Counted from the stretch's first letter, positions 11,668-20,913 are shown. The stretch: DNA of 64,000 nt from Symsagittifera roscoffensis (GCF_963678635.1 NC_087066.1:52594312-52658311), one strand, 5' to 3'. Made by a program: numbers and translations. Notes: generated from the sequence alone by a model not told the origin.

Positions 11668-13486
11668 AACAAGGAAGAACGGGAGCGAGCTTTACGGTCG
11701 GGCGGGTCAGTTCGCTCGTTACTGTCTTTATGTCGGCGGATCACGCGCATCCGTCCTTGCCATAGTGCAGTCTTAGGATACGTGCGAGTGGATAATGTCC
11801 ACGTGGAGTGTCAGGCTCTATGACCCAAACCAAGTCGCCGGCTTTCAACTTAACGTCTGACTGGTTGTGCCACTTTGCCCTCCTATTGAGGGAAGGAACG
11901 TATTCCCGCATCCACCGTGTCCATATTGCGTTAGCGTATGATTGCGCTCTGGCGAACCGCTTCTTATGGTCGAAGTTTTCTTCGAAACTTAGCGACGGAA
12001 AACCCGCTGCGTGTTGACCAAGGATAAAATGATTCGGGGTCAACGCCTCTAAATCTAGCGGATCGGAACTAACGGCTGTTATCGGTCTAGCGTTGAATGA
12101 TTGCTCAACAAGGCACAGCGTGGTTCCTAGAACCTCCTCAGTTACTCTCCTGTTGCCTAGGATGTCATACAAGACGCGCTTAACACTCCGAACTAATCGC
12201 TCCCAGGACCCACCATGGTGCGGTGCGCTGGGTGGATTGAATTTCCACTTTATCCCTTTCTGAACAAAAACAGCGGCTGCGAGCTTGTTCCAACTCTCAA
12301 CGCAAGCTAAGAGCTCTTTCTGAGCGCCAACAAAGTTCGTTCCGTTGTCGGACATGATAGTAGTCGGAGTACCACGACGTGCAATAAACCTCTCTACGCC
12401 CATCACACAAGAGCTTGTGTCGAGCGAGGGGACCACTTCAATATGCACCGCTCTAGTAGTGAGACAGGTGAACAAAAAACCCCACCTCTTTTCCGTACTT
12501 CTCCGGATTGGAACTAGGAACGGCCCAAAGTAGTCAACACCAGTGTTAGTGAATGGAGGTTGCTTGTAACCCAGCCTTTCAATGGGCAGATCAGCCATCA
12601 TATGAGTTACGGTTTGCGCTTTGCGTTTTCGGCACACGACGCAAGTATTTTCAATGTTTCGCAGCAACCATCGCAAATTTAACACGACGTACTTCAAATT
12701 AACCACCGAACGCATGTAATCCAAGCCTTGATGGAAATTCCTAACGTGCAAGTGCTGAACCAATAACCGAACAACCGCGTGACGTGCATCAAGTATAATC
12801 GGATGCTTGCTATCGAAATCGGAATTAACCAAGCGGCTGATGCGCCCAGTCGAGCGAAGGATGCCAGCTGGTCCAATGAACGGCGAATACTTGGCGATCC
12901 GACTATTCCTTGTGGTAACTTTACCGGATCTTAGTAGTTTTAGCTCACTAGGGAATGTCTCACCCTGTGACAGGTAAATGAGCTTCTGTTCAGCAAAATC
13001 CATTTCAGACGGGTCTGTAATTTTTAATATACTCGACCGGAAATGTTTATGGGATGGCAGCCATCTTAACAAAAATGCTACTGCGCGTTTGTATTTAACA
13101 ACTGAATTGAATCTCTCCCATTTTCTGAAGGGAAGATTTTCTTCTGTCAAAACATCGACGACGAAATTTGACGAATTTTCCAGACAAATGTCGATATCAC
13201 ATGATGGTCCTTTGAGTCTTATTTTATCGATAACCCTTGTATCGGACTTGAACGGCCAATCAGTTGTTCTTAATATACTAGGGCCATTAACCCAGCTGCT
13301 TTCCTTGAGGGCTTCCGAAGAAATCCCTCGTGTACCGGTATCAGCTGGGTTATCACCGCTAAGTATGTGATGCCACTGATCAGTGCTGGTAGACTCCAGA
13401 ATCTCACCAGTGCGATTACCAACAAAAACGGGTAGTTTACTACAAGAGTGAAGCCACTGAAGAACAGTGGTACTATCTGTCCACAT
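11668..13486 (-). pseudogene. pol: BEL1 pol, RNase H end and integrase
   Basis: The open frame 13486-11741 (581 codons) starts at the RNase H motif MWTDSTTVLQWL, continues through an integrase zinc region (H..H..C..C, with CVVCRKRK), a core with Asp in GVDYFGPF, Asp in MSDNGTNF and Glu in GGSWERLVRSVK, and a C-terminal domain with LKAGDLVWVIEPDTPRGHYP (DUF5641-like). A TGA at 11741-11743 stops the frame, but the same frame runs on for about 25 more codons with typical C-terminal residues (SADIKT, RPTVKL) up to the purine tract. TGA stands where Arg is expected, so CGA to TGA is likely. Upstream the frame is shifted relative to the RT segment, near 13490-13505. Confidence 0.92.
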
Positions 13487-13489
13487 GAA

Positions 13490-15183
13490 AATTTTGTGAG
13501 ACCTTTCAAAATTTCTTCTTTTAAGCGGGTTGCAAGAAGAGCCGCTTGAAGCTCTAACTTTGGAATAGAAAGCGCTTTCATAGGCGCGACGCGGGCTTTG
13601 CCGAATACAAAGGCTAATTCGGTCTGATGGGAGCTAACAAGTCGCGCACGAAGGAAAGCGACGGCACAGAAAACATCCTGCGAACTATCACCGAACATGT
13701 GAAGTTCTATTCGGTCGAAAGGTTCAGTGAAATAGCTGCGAGGAATTGTCAGAGAACCTAACAAATGAAGACCTGAGTGCCACTCAAGGAATTGCTTTTT
13801 GATTTCCTCTGGCAGATCATCGTCCCATTTTTGACCGCTGATTCGCCAGATATCTTTTAATAGAAGGCGAGCCTTCACGGTATACGGAGCCACTAACCCA
13901 ATTGGATCAAAAACAGAGGAAACAAAACTCAACACGGTACGCTGAGTGATTGCTTTGTCTAGTGGACGATCAACCCCTCTACTAACGACTAAGGTATCTT
14001 TTACGTGATCCCACTTAAGACCGAGAACATGCGACGACTGGTCTGGACTCGCACAAATATCTTTAACAGAGGAATTGGACTCACGGTTGTCCGGATCAAG
14101 AGCGGTTGTTACGTCGGGCACGTTGCTGACAAATTTTGTCAGACGAAACCGACCTAGTTTAAACAACGAGACTAAATCCCTACCTAATTTCAAGGCGTCA
14201 TCCCTGTTTTGAAAAGAGTCCAGATAATCATCCATATAGAACTTCTGGACAACAGCCGAAGCAGCTTCGGGGTACTCAGCTTGATTATCCGTTGCAGTCT
14301 TCTGCAAAGCAAAATTCGCACAAGTCGGCGAGTCACGAGCACCAAAAATGTGACGCGTATATTGGTGAACTACCACACTTGATGTGGGGTCCTCCCGCCA
14401 CAAAAAACGAAGAGAAGGTTGATCTTCTTCACGGACTCCAACCTGTAAAAACATCCCTTCAATGTCAGCTGAAACGGCGTATTTATGCTGACGGAATCTT
14501 ATAAGTACAAAAATGAGGTTTTGAAGGAGATCCGGGCCAACCAACAGAGATTTGTTCAAGGAAGCACCATGACACTTCGATGCCCCATTGAGGACTCGGC
14601 GCACCTTACCGGGTTTATTCGGGTTCAACACCGGGTGATGCGGGAGATACCACTCACGATCGGCTCGTGATTTGGGATCGTGTGCCTTAACGGTTATGAC
14701 ATATCCTTTTTGTATATCTTCTCTTATTGTTTCGGCGTATTTTTCACGGAGCCACGGATCCTTATCTAGCCTCTTTTCCAAAGACTTTATTTGAGCTAAG
14801 GAGGAAAAATAGTTATTCGGTAAACTACTTTCCTTATCGTTCCAAAGCATTGGTACAATGTACCTCTCACCATCGTGAAAGGTGTCATTTTTCAAAACGG
14901 ACAAAGCGCGTTTGTCGGCGGCGGAACGGGCATCTACCTGCTTGAAGGCTCCGTATGACTCCAACTCATACCAAGTTTTAATTTGGTCCGCAAGAGACAT
15001 GTCTTCGACAACACACTTAAAGCAAGACGAGTTCGACTTAAAGGACGGCGGTAACGGACCACTTAAAACCCAACCTATCGGAAGGCGTACGGCGCACGGT
15101 GAAATAGAGTCCTTCCCCAGAAGGTACTCAACGGGTCTTATGGCATGGTATAAATCCTGTCCAATAATTATTTCGACGTCCTC
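13490..15183 (-). pseudogene. pol: BEL1 pol, reverse transcriptase and RNase H start
   Basis: This frame is continuous with gag-protease except for one TAA at 15184-15186. An ATG at 15000 opens 576 codons. It has the Peptidase A17/RT signatures of BEL/Pao: PHHPVLNPNKPGKVRRVLNG, DIEGMFLQVGV, the catalytic FYMDDYLDSF at about residue 250, FDPIGLVAPYT, and RNase H residues LHMFGDSSQDV and GKARVAPMKALSIPKLELQA. The last 70 or so codons of the frame (after LKEEILKGLTK) are out of phase: the true RNase H continuation lies in the next frame, so one small indel near 13490-13505 breaks the polyprotein. Confidence 0.92.
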
Positions 15184-18100
15184 TTACTTATAATGTATAG
15201 GTTTGATCGGAGCCAACTGCGGGTATTTTTCCTGTAATTCAGGAATGCTTATGCTATCCGATCCAATACGAATATGATCCTTAACATAAGCTCGAAAAGA
15301 AAACAAAAATTCACAATTATTCGTTTCGGCGGAAACTTGAAAACTTACTTGATGAGTTTTCATTACGCTCGTGGAATTGAATCCATTTATGGTGAGGTTA
15401 ACGGGAGTGCCAACCAAATGGAGGCGTTTTACGAGATCGGCGGATACCCATGAGTGCGTGGAAGCACTATCGCAAAGAGCTAGGGCATTAGTAATCGTCG
15501 CATCCGAAGAGACGGCGAACGATGCAACTGGCAGAAGGCCTTTAGTTGACTCCTGGCTATGAATATCGCCGACGGCAGCGTTAGTCGATACATGTTTAGT
15601 GTTTGCGTTACCTGACGCCGGGGAACTTTTAGTATCCTTAGGAGGAAAAATTTTCTCAGCTCCATGTAAGAGCACGTTGTGCGTGCTTTCACAATCTGGC
15701 TTGGGGCACTTTCTGGCCTTGCTACAATTACGAAAACTGTGATTGCTCTGTAAACACGCAAAGCAAAGTTTTTGTTCGGCTACATGTTTCGCTCGTTGCG
15801 TAGCGTTTTTCTCTTTGAATACGGCGCAATTCCAAAGAGCGTGTTGACCTTTACATACAGAACATGGAGGGAACTTTGGTTTTTCCTTAGTCTTATCACT
15901 CACCTTTGTATTACTAGCAAACACTTTCGTACCTACTTTTTGCTTTACTGGTTCTTCAGACTTAACCTTAGAATTAATTGTTTTTAGCCTCTCATGACCC
16001 TCCGCTTTTTCTTTAAGCCATTCGTTGAAATCTAGCAGAGTTGGTCTATGCCATTGGCGTCTTACGGTTTGCATTGACCATGCCTCCTTAAGGTTCGGGG
16101 GAAGCTTACTCACAGCTTGATTCAGTAAGTTAACACTTTTCAGGTCGTCGTTAAAAGACAGCGACTTGAATACGGCAACAAGTCCAGAAATTGCAGAGGA
16201 AAATCCAATTACATTTTCCGAGTTATGCATTTTCAGCGGCGGAAAATTACTCAATTTATCTAGATGAGCCCCTACTACAGCATGCGGCTGCCCGAACTTT
16301 CTTTGAAGAGTTGCTAATGCGTCTTTATATAGTATTCCGCTATAGCTATACTCAGCGATTGCGGATTTTGCTTTTCCCACTACGATCGTTTTCAGATAGG
16401 TAAGCTTTTCATCGTCACTGAGTATGGCTGAATCGACCGTCGATATGAACTGCCCAAACCACTCATGCCAATTAAGTGGGTTGCCATCGAACTGGGTCAG
16501 CTTCCACTCAGGGAAATGATCTTTTCGGCTGTGCATGAGTATATTAACCAACTCTCGTGTCGAAAGTGGACGCTCGACGTCTGCACCAGGTGAATTACCG
16601 GGAGTTGGCTCTGTGTAACTCGAAGAGTTACCGTGACAATCAGGAACGAACGGTTGATTAGCATGTGAAGAAATTTCAGGCTGTGCAAAGAACGCAGTCC
16701 CTCCACTTGTATTAGGAACAAAATTATTCGTAGGAACCATCGGAGTTACTGCGAAAAAAACAGTTGTCGAAGGAACGTAGTGTTGTTGAGCTGACATTAA
16801 AGGGGCAGCAACAGCTGGTCTCCACAAATTACTATAAGGATTATAGTGGTCACTTGAAAAGTTATAACTACTAACGGGAACACCCATATGTTGTTGTGAT
16901 GGGATTACAGGTGCTTGGTGGCCAGCTACTACTGATCCTGTAGTTTGATGACTTAGAGAAACCTGATTAATTGCTGTTGATGCAGGAACAAACGGTGCTA
17001 CACCAAAAGGAACTTCTGCAGATGTTGGTGGAGCAAAATAGTTTTCAGAAGTTACCGGGACTACTGAACCTGTGTTTGGATTGCCTAGCACCGGATGAGT
17101 GGACAAAAAAGTTTGCTGAGGCAAATTATTGGAAACAGGTTGCATGACCTGCTGTAACCCTACTGGATGGTTAACGGAAACCTGCGATCGAACCAAATTC
17201 GACAAATTATGTTGTTGTCCGTGAATGTGGTTACTGTAATACAATCCCGGATCACTAGAAGCTGCCTGGCCATTATTCACTCCTGTAAAACTTGATGAGA
17301 CCAAGTAATTTGTTGATGCAGGATAAGTTGCCTCAGGAGCTGTTGAACGAACGTGCTGCTCTTGATTGGAAACTACAACAGCATCAGGCTGATTGTGGTC
17401 GACAGATTCGACCCAGTGACGCGTACGATCCTTTTCGTCTATTGTTAGTTGTGGAGAGATTCGAGTTAAACCACTTTCCTCAGCATTCTCGCTGATTTCC
17501 GACAACTCATCTTCTAACTCAAGCCCTTTCAACTCAATTTCTGCCAGTTTTTTCCTGTGTTCTTCAGCCAATTTTTCCAACTCTAAACTGCTTTGTTGTT
17601 CTAAAACATATTGTTTCATCTTGTTTTGCTGCTCTTTCAGTCTTAATGATACATTTGCCTGCCTCTCAAGTTCCTCTTGTTGTTTCTTTAAAATCATTAA
17701 GTCGCGCTTTTTCTCAGAAAGTGTTTTCGACGGAGCCGCGGTATAACGACTAGATTTCTGAGAACCCGATTGATGTCGGCTGCTTCGGTGTGACACCTTA
17801 GAGCGGGTATCTGTTTTATGCGACTGGGGTTTTTCACTTTTTTCAGAATGATGAGAAACTTTTGAGCTGCTATCTATGTTGTCCGGCTCTGTTACTGCCT
17901 CAAAATTTGTTTTATATGTGATAGCTTCCTTTAAAACTTTATCGTTGCTTTGAGTCAACTTATGAAGCCACATATCCTGTGCCGGTATCAATTCGTCGGG
18001 ATTGGCACTTTTTGCAGCCATATCAATCAACTCAGTATTTATCTCGACCGCTTGTTCTATATAGTTCCTACACTTTCCAATATAGGTATCAATTTTTGAG

Positions 18101-18219
18101 CAACGACTCTGACTCTCTATGTAATCTAAAATTATTTCATGGCATTTATAAAGTTCGTGATCGAGATTGCTACGTTTCTCAAACAACTTCTTAATTTTTT
18201 TCTGAAATATAACTTCCAT
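15184..18219 (-). CDS. gag: BEL1 gag-protease polyprotein
   Basis: 1011 codons from an ATG at 18219. Approximate layout: charged coiled-coil region (residues 150-250), a Gln/Pro/Ser-rich linker, a DUF1759 gag domain (about 574-745, LTQFDGNPLNWHEWF), zinc knuckles (about 786-853, CSVCKGQHALWNC and CFACLQSNHSFRNC) and a retropepsin-like DUF1758 protease whose active site is at about residue 916 (ALCDSASTHSW, D-S-A-S instead of the commoner D-S-G-S). It ends at TAA 15184-15186, after which the same frame continues straight into pol residues. BEL elements usually have a single gag-pol frame, so the TAA is most simply a nonsense mutation, though readthrough cannot be ruled out from sequence. Confidence 0.93.
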   Translation of the reverse strand: MEVIFQKKIKKLFEKRSNLDHELYKCHEIILDYIESQSRCSKIDTYIGKCRNYIEQAVEINTELIDMAAKSANPDELIPAQDMWLHKLTQSNDKVLKEAITYKTNFEAVTEPDNIDSSSKVSHHSEKSEKPQSHKTDTRSKVSHRSSRHQSGSQKSSRYTAAPSKTLSEKKRDLMILKKQQEELERQANVSLRLKEQQNKMKQYVLEQQSSLELEKLAEEHRKKLAEIELKGLELEDELSEISENAEESGLTRISPQLTIDEKDRTRHWVESVDHNQPDAVVVSNQEQHVRSTAPEATYPASTNYLVSSSFTGVNNGQAASSDPGLYYSNHIHGQQHNLSNLVRSQVSVNHPVGLQQVMQPVSNNLPQQTFLSTHPVLGNPNTGSVVPVTSENYFAPPTSAEVPFGVAPFVPASTAINQVSLSHQTTGSVVAGHQAPVIPSQQHMGVPVSSYNFSSDHYNPYSNLWRPAVAAPLMSAQQHYVPSTTVFFAVTPMVPTNNFVPNTSGGTAFFAQPEISSHANQPFVPDCHGNSSSYTEPTPGNSPGADVERPLSTRELVNILMHSRKDHFPEWKLTQFDGNPLNWHEWFGQFISTVDSAILSDDEKLTYLKTIVVGKAKSAIAEYSYSGILYKDALATLQRKFGQPHAVVGAHLDKLSNFPPLKMHNSENVIGFSSAISGLVAVFKSLSFNDDLKSVNLLNQAVSKLPPNLKEAWSMQTVRRQWHRPTLLDFNEWLKEKAEGHERLKTINSKVKSEEPVKQKVGTKVFASNTKVSDKTKEKPKFPPCSVCKGQHALWNCAVFKEKNATQRAKHVAEQKLCFACLQSNHSFRNCSKARKCPKPDCESTHNVLLHGAEKIFPPKDTKSSPASGNANTKHVSTNAAVGDIHSQESTKGLLPVASFAVSSDATITNALALCDSASTHSWVSADLVKRLHLVGTPVNLTINGFNSTSVMKTHQVSFQVSAETNNCEFLFSFRAYVKDHIRIGSDSISIPELQEKYPQLAPIKPIHYK

Positions 18220-18295
18220 GCTTAATAATTTCGGAAATAAATGACTCTCAGAAAATACTTTATTTTAACTCAAGTAAATCCACAAAATAAATACT

Positions 18296-18931
18296 CTAAT
18301 ACATCAATAACTTACAAGGGGGAGTAACTTGAAGTTTTAACGCTTTAAGTCTGTTGTGAATCGCTCTACGATTTTTAGGCGACAAACGGTTCCGCTTCTT
18401 CTTAGCTTTCAGTGTATTCAAGTCAGCACTGTATCGTCTAAGTAACAACAGAGTCTTCAACTCAAGGGAAGGGGGCTGGTGCAGCTCTTTATACTTTTCG
18501 ATAAGTATTTGGTCTTTGGCCTTTCGCTTTGAGATAAAATCCTCAACTATGTTAAGAACGAGAATACCTGTCTTTTTCAACTCTTTTTCTATATTGTCCG
18601 TACCGTTGCGGCGACAGTATACAATAGCGGTAATATTCTCCTTGTATCTCAAAAGAAGGCTCTTAAGTTGGTCAGTACTCAAACTACGGTTGTTGTTACT
18701 GCGGTGCTTACTAATGGAGTTATTTATGGCGTCGTGCCAAATTACTAGATCTTTCCGATTCGACAAAAAGTGATGCAGATAGTATTGGATAGTTTTGTGC
18801 GAGTCCCTGGCGTTAAAGTTAAAGCTTAAGCCGGTCTTTGTGAAACAAGTCTCTTTCATACGCTTTTGATACGGGGCTGATAGTATACGGAGCGCGTGAT
18901 CCAAGGAACTAGCTCCTAGAATGAATACCAT
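18296..18931 (-). CDS. Accessory ORF upstream of gag, SGNH-hydrolase-like
   Basis: 211 codons, ATG at 18931, stop at 18296, 77 bp before gag and on the same strand. No gag, env or protease signature is seen. The start (VFILGASSLDHALRIL) resembles block I of SGNH/GDSL hydrolases with GASS in place of GDSL. LVIWHDAINNSIS resembles the block with a conserved Asn, AIVYCRRNGT fits a core strand, and the C-terminus is Lys/Arg-rich, as in a nucleic-acid-binding tail. The frame is intact while the neighbouring pol is broken. SGNH-type esterase domains are known in ORF1 of some non-LTR elements; in a BEL/Pao element this would be unusual. The SGNH assignment is an inference from motifs only. Confidence 0.6.
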   Translation of the reverse strand: MVFILGASSLDHALRILSAPYQKRMKETCFTKTGLSFNFNARDSHKTIQYYLHHFLSNRKDLVIWHDAINNSISKHRSNNNRSLSTDQLKSLLLRYKENITAIVYCRRNGTDNIEKELKKTGILVLNIVEDFISKRKAKDQILIEKYKELHQPPSLELKTLLLLRRYSADLNTLKAKKKRNRLSPKNRRAIHNRLKALKLQVTPPCKLLMY

Positions 18932-19520
18932 ACACTCAAGAGACCTATGCGACGGCTACGTTACGCTAAAGTACCAATGGGGTGGGGAAATTAAGTAGGT
19001 CGGTTGAACTCCAACAACTCACACGGAGTAAACCTGAGGATGAAAGAATTCAACTTAACTCACTTAATATCACCGTACTTGACCACTTAACATTAGTGTC
19101 GCGCAACGAAGTCAATAATCGGACGGGCTGAAACGGCTTAGATTTACTTAAACCAATGGGGTGGGGAAATTAAGTAGGTCGGTTGAACTCCAACAACCCA
19201 CACGGAGTAAACCTGAGGATGAAAGAATTCAACTTAACTCACTTAATATCAGCGTACCTGACCACTTAACATTAGTGTCGCGCAACGAAGTCAATAATCG
19301 GACGGGCTGAAACGGCTTAGATTTACTTGAAGCGAACTGGTTTTTAGTTTCACCAATGGTGGGTGGGGGATCAGGCAAATTGGTTAAGTTCCAACAACAC
19401 ACGCGGAAAAAACCTGAGGATGAAAAAACTCAACTTAATTTGCCTGCTATTTCGCTACCAGACCACTTATCATAAGGTTGGTGTCATGTTACAGCACAGT
19501 TTTGCAGAATTATGGGGACG
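18932..19520 (-). repeat. BEL1 leader: three tandem repeats with a conserved hairpin
   Basis: Unit 1 starts near 18973, unit 2 near 19152 (offset 179 bp, almost identical), unit 3 near 19352 (diverged, to about 19500). All carry ACCAATGG, CCAACAA, CACGCGG or CACGGAG, AACCTGAGGATGAAA and ACCACTTA in the same order. In units 1 and 2 the arm ATTAAGT (18990-18996 in unit 1) pairs with ACTTAAT (19062-19068). In unit 3 the corresponding arms are CAGGCAAATT (19372-19381) and AATTTGCCTG (19437-19446). Both arms changed while pairing was kept. Position, between the 5' LTR and the first ORFs, suits a packaging, dimerisation or translation-control structure. Confidence 0.75.
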
Positions 19521-19840
19521 TTTTGACGATTTTTTTGGAAATTTTTACTTTTTTCCCAAAATTTTTCGGAAAATTTTGGTCAGCAGGTTCGAGTCGTAAA
19601 CCAATCCAAAAAACTAGTCTAGTACCCCTTGTCTATGATTCGATTTCACGGATTAATATTCTGTTCACAAATATCCAAAAAATTTTGGTATCGAGAAAAA
19701 ATTACCACTTGTAGCTTGCTTTGAGTTGGGATACGCAAAAACACATCGTACGTAATTTTATTGCAAAGAATGGTTTGTAAAGATTAGACTAGTCTTACAG
19801 TTTTTGACGATTTTGGAGATTTTCGGCACCGGAATTTTCG
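19521..19840 (-). other. BEL1 leader segment of unknown origin
   Basis: The stretch between the tandem repeats and the BTB/BACK fragment is AT-rich (TTTTTGGAAATTTT-like runs) and shows no conserved domain in any frame. It may be leader sequence of the element or the 3' end of the captured mRNA. Confidence 0.4.
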
Positions 19841-20395
19841 TGTTCGCCAAATTGTGATTCTGCCACTGGGGAACCGCTTGGAAGATTTCGAGCTCCGGAG
19901 CGTAGGAAGAATCACGATCAATCAACTCGCAAATTGCGTTGAGAGAGAAGTTCAGAAATTTTCGGTATTGCATGACCTCGCTTGCATTCCGGTCCAAAAA
20001 CTCTTTGCAAATGGCGGTCAAAGTGTTCAATCCATACAGCGATCAGTCGTCAGATATAAGACAAACATTCTCAACAGTGAGTGAAATTTTTAAATAACTC
20101 GCAATCGACTCCTCAAGTAGCTCGAATCTATACTTGTGTGCCAATCCTAGAATTTCCAACACTTCGGGCTCTGAATATTCACTTATTGCCAACTTTCCCG
20201 TGTAGATGTACTTAAGCAATGCACCGAACACCAAGGCAGTTGTATCGTCAATCACAAATACAAATTCGTCCACGCAGTTTTGCGACTCCTTAAAAGGGGA
20301 GCACTCGGAAATAATCACTGCGACTAGCGAGGATCACTCAGTGACTCACAAACCTCTCGCCTCCAACGACGAAACTGACATCACTCGTGTCCCTT
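19841..20395 (-). pseudogene. BTBD9-like BTB/BACK fragment captured in BEL1
   Basis: On the element strand, conceptual translation gives a BTB start (SDVSFVVGGERFVSH), then VILASRSDYFRVL, then FGALLKYIYTGKL, LGLAHKYRFELLEESIASYL, then a BACK region (LTAICKEFLDRNASEV) and a stretch ending LEIFQAVPQWQNHN. Order and spacing match the BTB-BACK part of BTBD9-type substrate adaptors of CUL3 ligases. The frame is broken by TGA at 20338-20340 (an Arg codon is expected), an indel near 20296 and TGA at 20043-20045. No intron interrupts it, which fits capture from spliced mRNA. Homology starts about 23 bp inside the 5' LTR boundary. The Kelch-free C-terminal part of BTBD9 is absent. Confidence 0.8.
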
Positions 20396-20421
20396 GTGGG
20401 CGTAAATCGTGCGCGTAAATC
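20396..20421. repeat. 13-bp near-duplication across the BEL1 5' LTR/internal junction
   Basis: GTGGGCGTAAATC (20396-20408) and GTGCGCGTAAATC (20409-20421) are adjacent and differ at one base. The second is the terminal LTR sequence; the first lies where a tRNA primer-binding site would be expected. No TGG-starting primer site is seen on the element strand here. Confidence 0.7.
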
Positions 20422-20908
20422 TCCACGATTATATAAAAAACGGTTTTCAAACACTTTAATTAATGAGTATTTTCTCGGCAAAATAACTCCGGAAGTTTGA
20501 AAATATAACGATAATTTATAATTTTTAACAAGCTTTATCATCGGTAACATCGGCCACAATAAACTGCATAACTCAAAGCAAGCTGGAAAAATGGCCAGTA
20601 TTTGTCCTTGAGACAAATTGCTCTTTTTAAAGGTCAGCCTTAATCAAGGCTGAACCAAATTAGAGCGAAAAGACGGTTAAAATAGGTTTTGGGGGGGGGG
20701 GGGGGGTTCGAACCTGGGTACGGAGCATCCCATCAAGTTCGGTGCATATTCGAGTTCTAGAAAGGAAATGACCTAGTCGGGATTCGAACCGGCGCCGAAC
20801 CCGCCGGGACGCACCCTGTATACGCTTGGCTACTGTCCCTATATGCATGTACATTTTGGTTCAGTTTCATATGCATTTATACTATTGTTTTATATTTGCG
20901 CTGCAACA
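20408..20908 (-). repeat. BEL1 5' LTR
   Basis: 501 bp, the upstream LTR in the element's orientation. It differs from 11163-11654 by about seven substitutions and a longer G run (about 16 bases near 20692-20707). It starts TGTTGCAGCG on the minus strand, and the target duplication ACTGA follows on the plus strand at 20909-20913. Confidence 0.92.
20771..20840 (-). repeat. tRNA-like segment inside the 5' LTR
   Basis: Same segment as in the 3' LTR: A-box-like TAGCCAAGCG and B-box-like GGTTCGAATCC on the minus strand. If the Pol III motifs worked, transcription would run in the same direction as the element. Confidence 0.55.
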
Positions 20909-20913
20909 ACTGA

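Larger units (their letters stand above)
11163..20908 (-). mobile_element. BEL/Pao LTR retrotransposon (BEL1), about 9.7 kb, with extra cargo
   Basis: Two LTRs (11163-11654 and 20408-20908) flank an internal region read on the minus strand, with TG..CA-type ends, a 5-bp target duplication ACTGA and a purine tract next to the 3' LTR. Order in the transcript: 5' LTR, BTBD9-like BTB/BACK fragment, unannotated leader, three tandem leader repeats, SGNH-like ORF, gag, protease, RT, RNase H, integrase, purine tract, 3' LTR. The LTRs differ by about seven substitutions plus a G-run length change, so the insertion is fairly young. Gag-pol carries one TAA between protease and the next segment, one frameshift before the RNase H MWTDS motif and one TGA near the integrase end, so this copy is unlikely to be autonomous. 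Confidence 0.93.
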
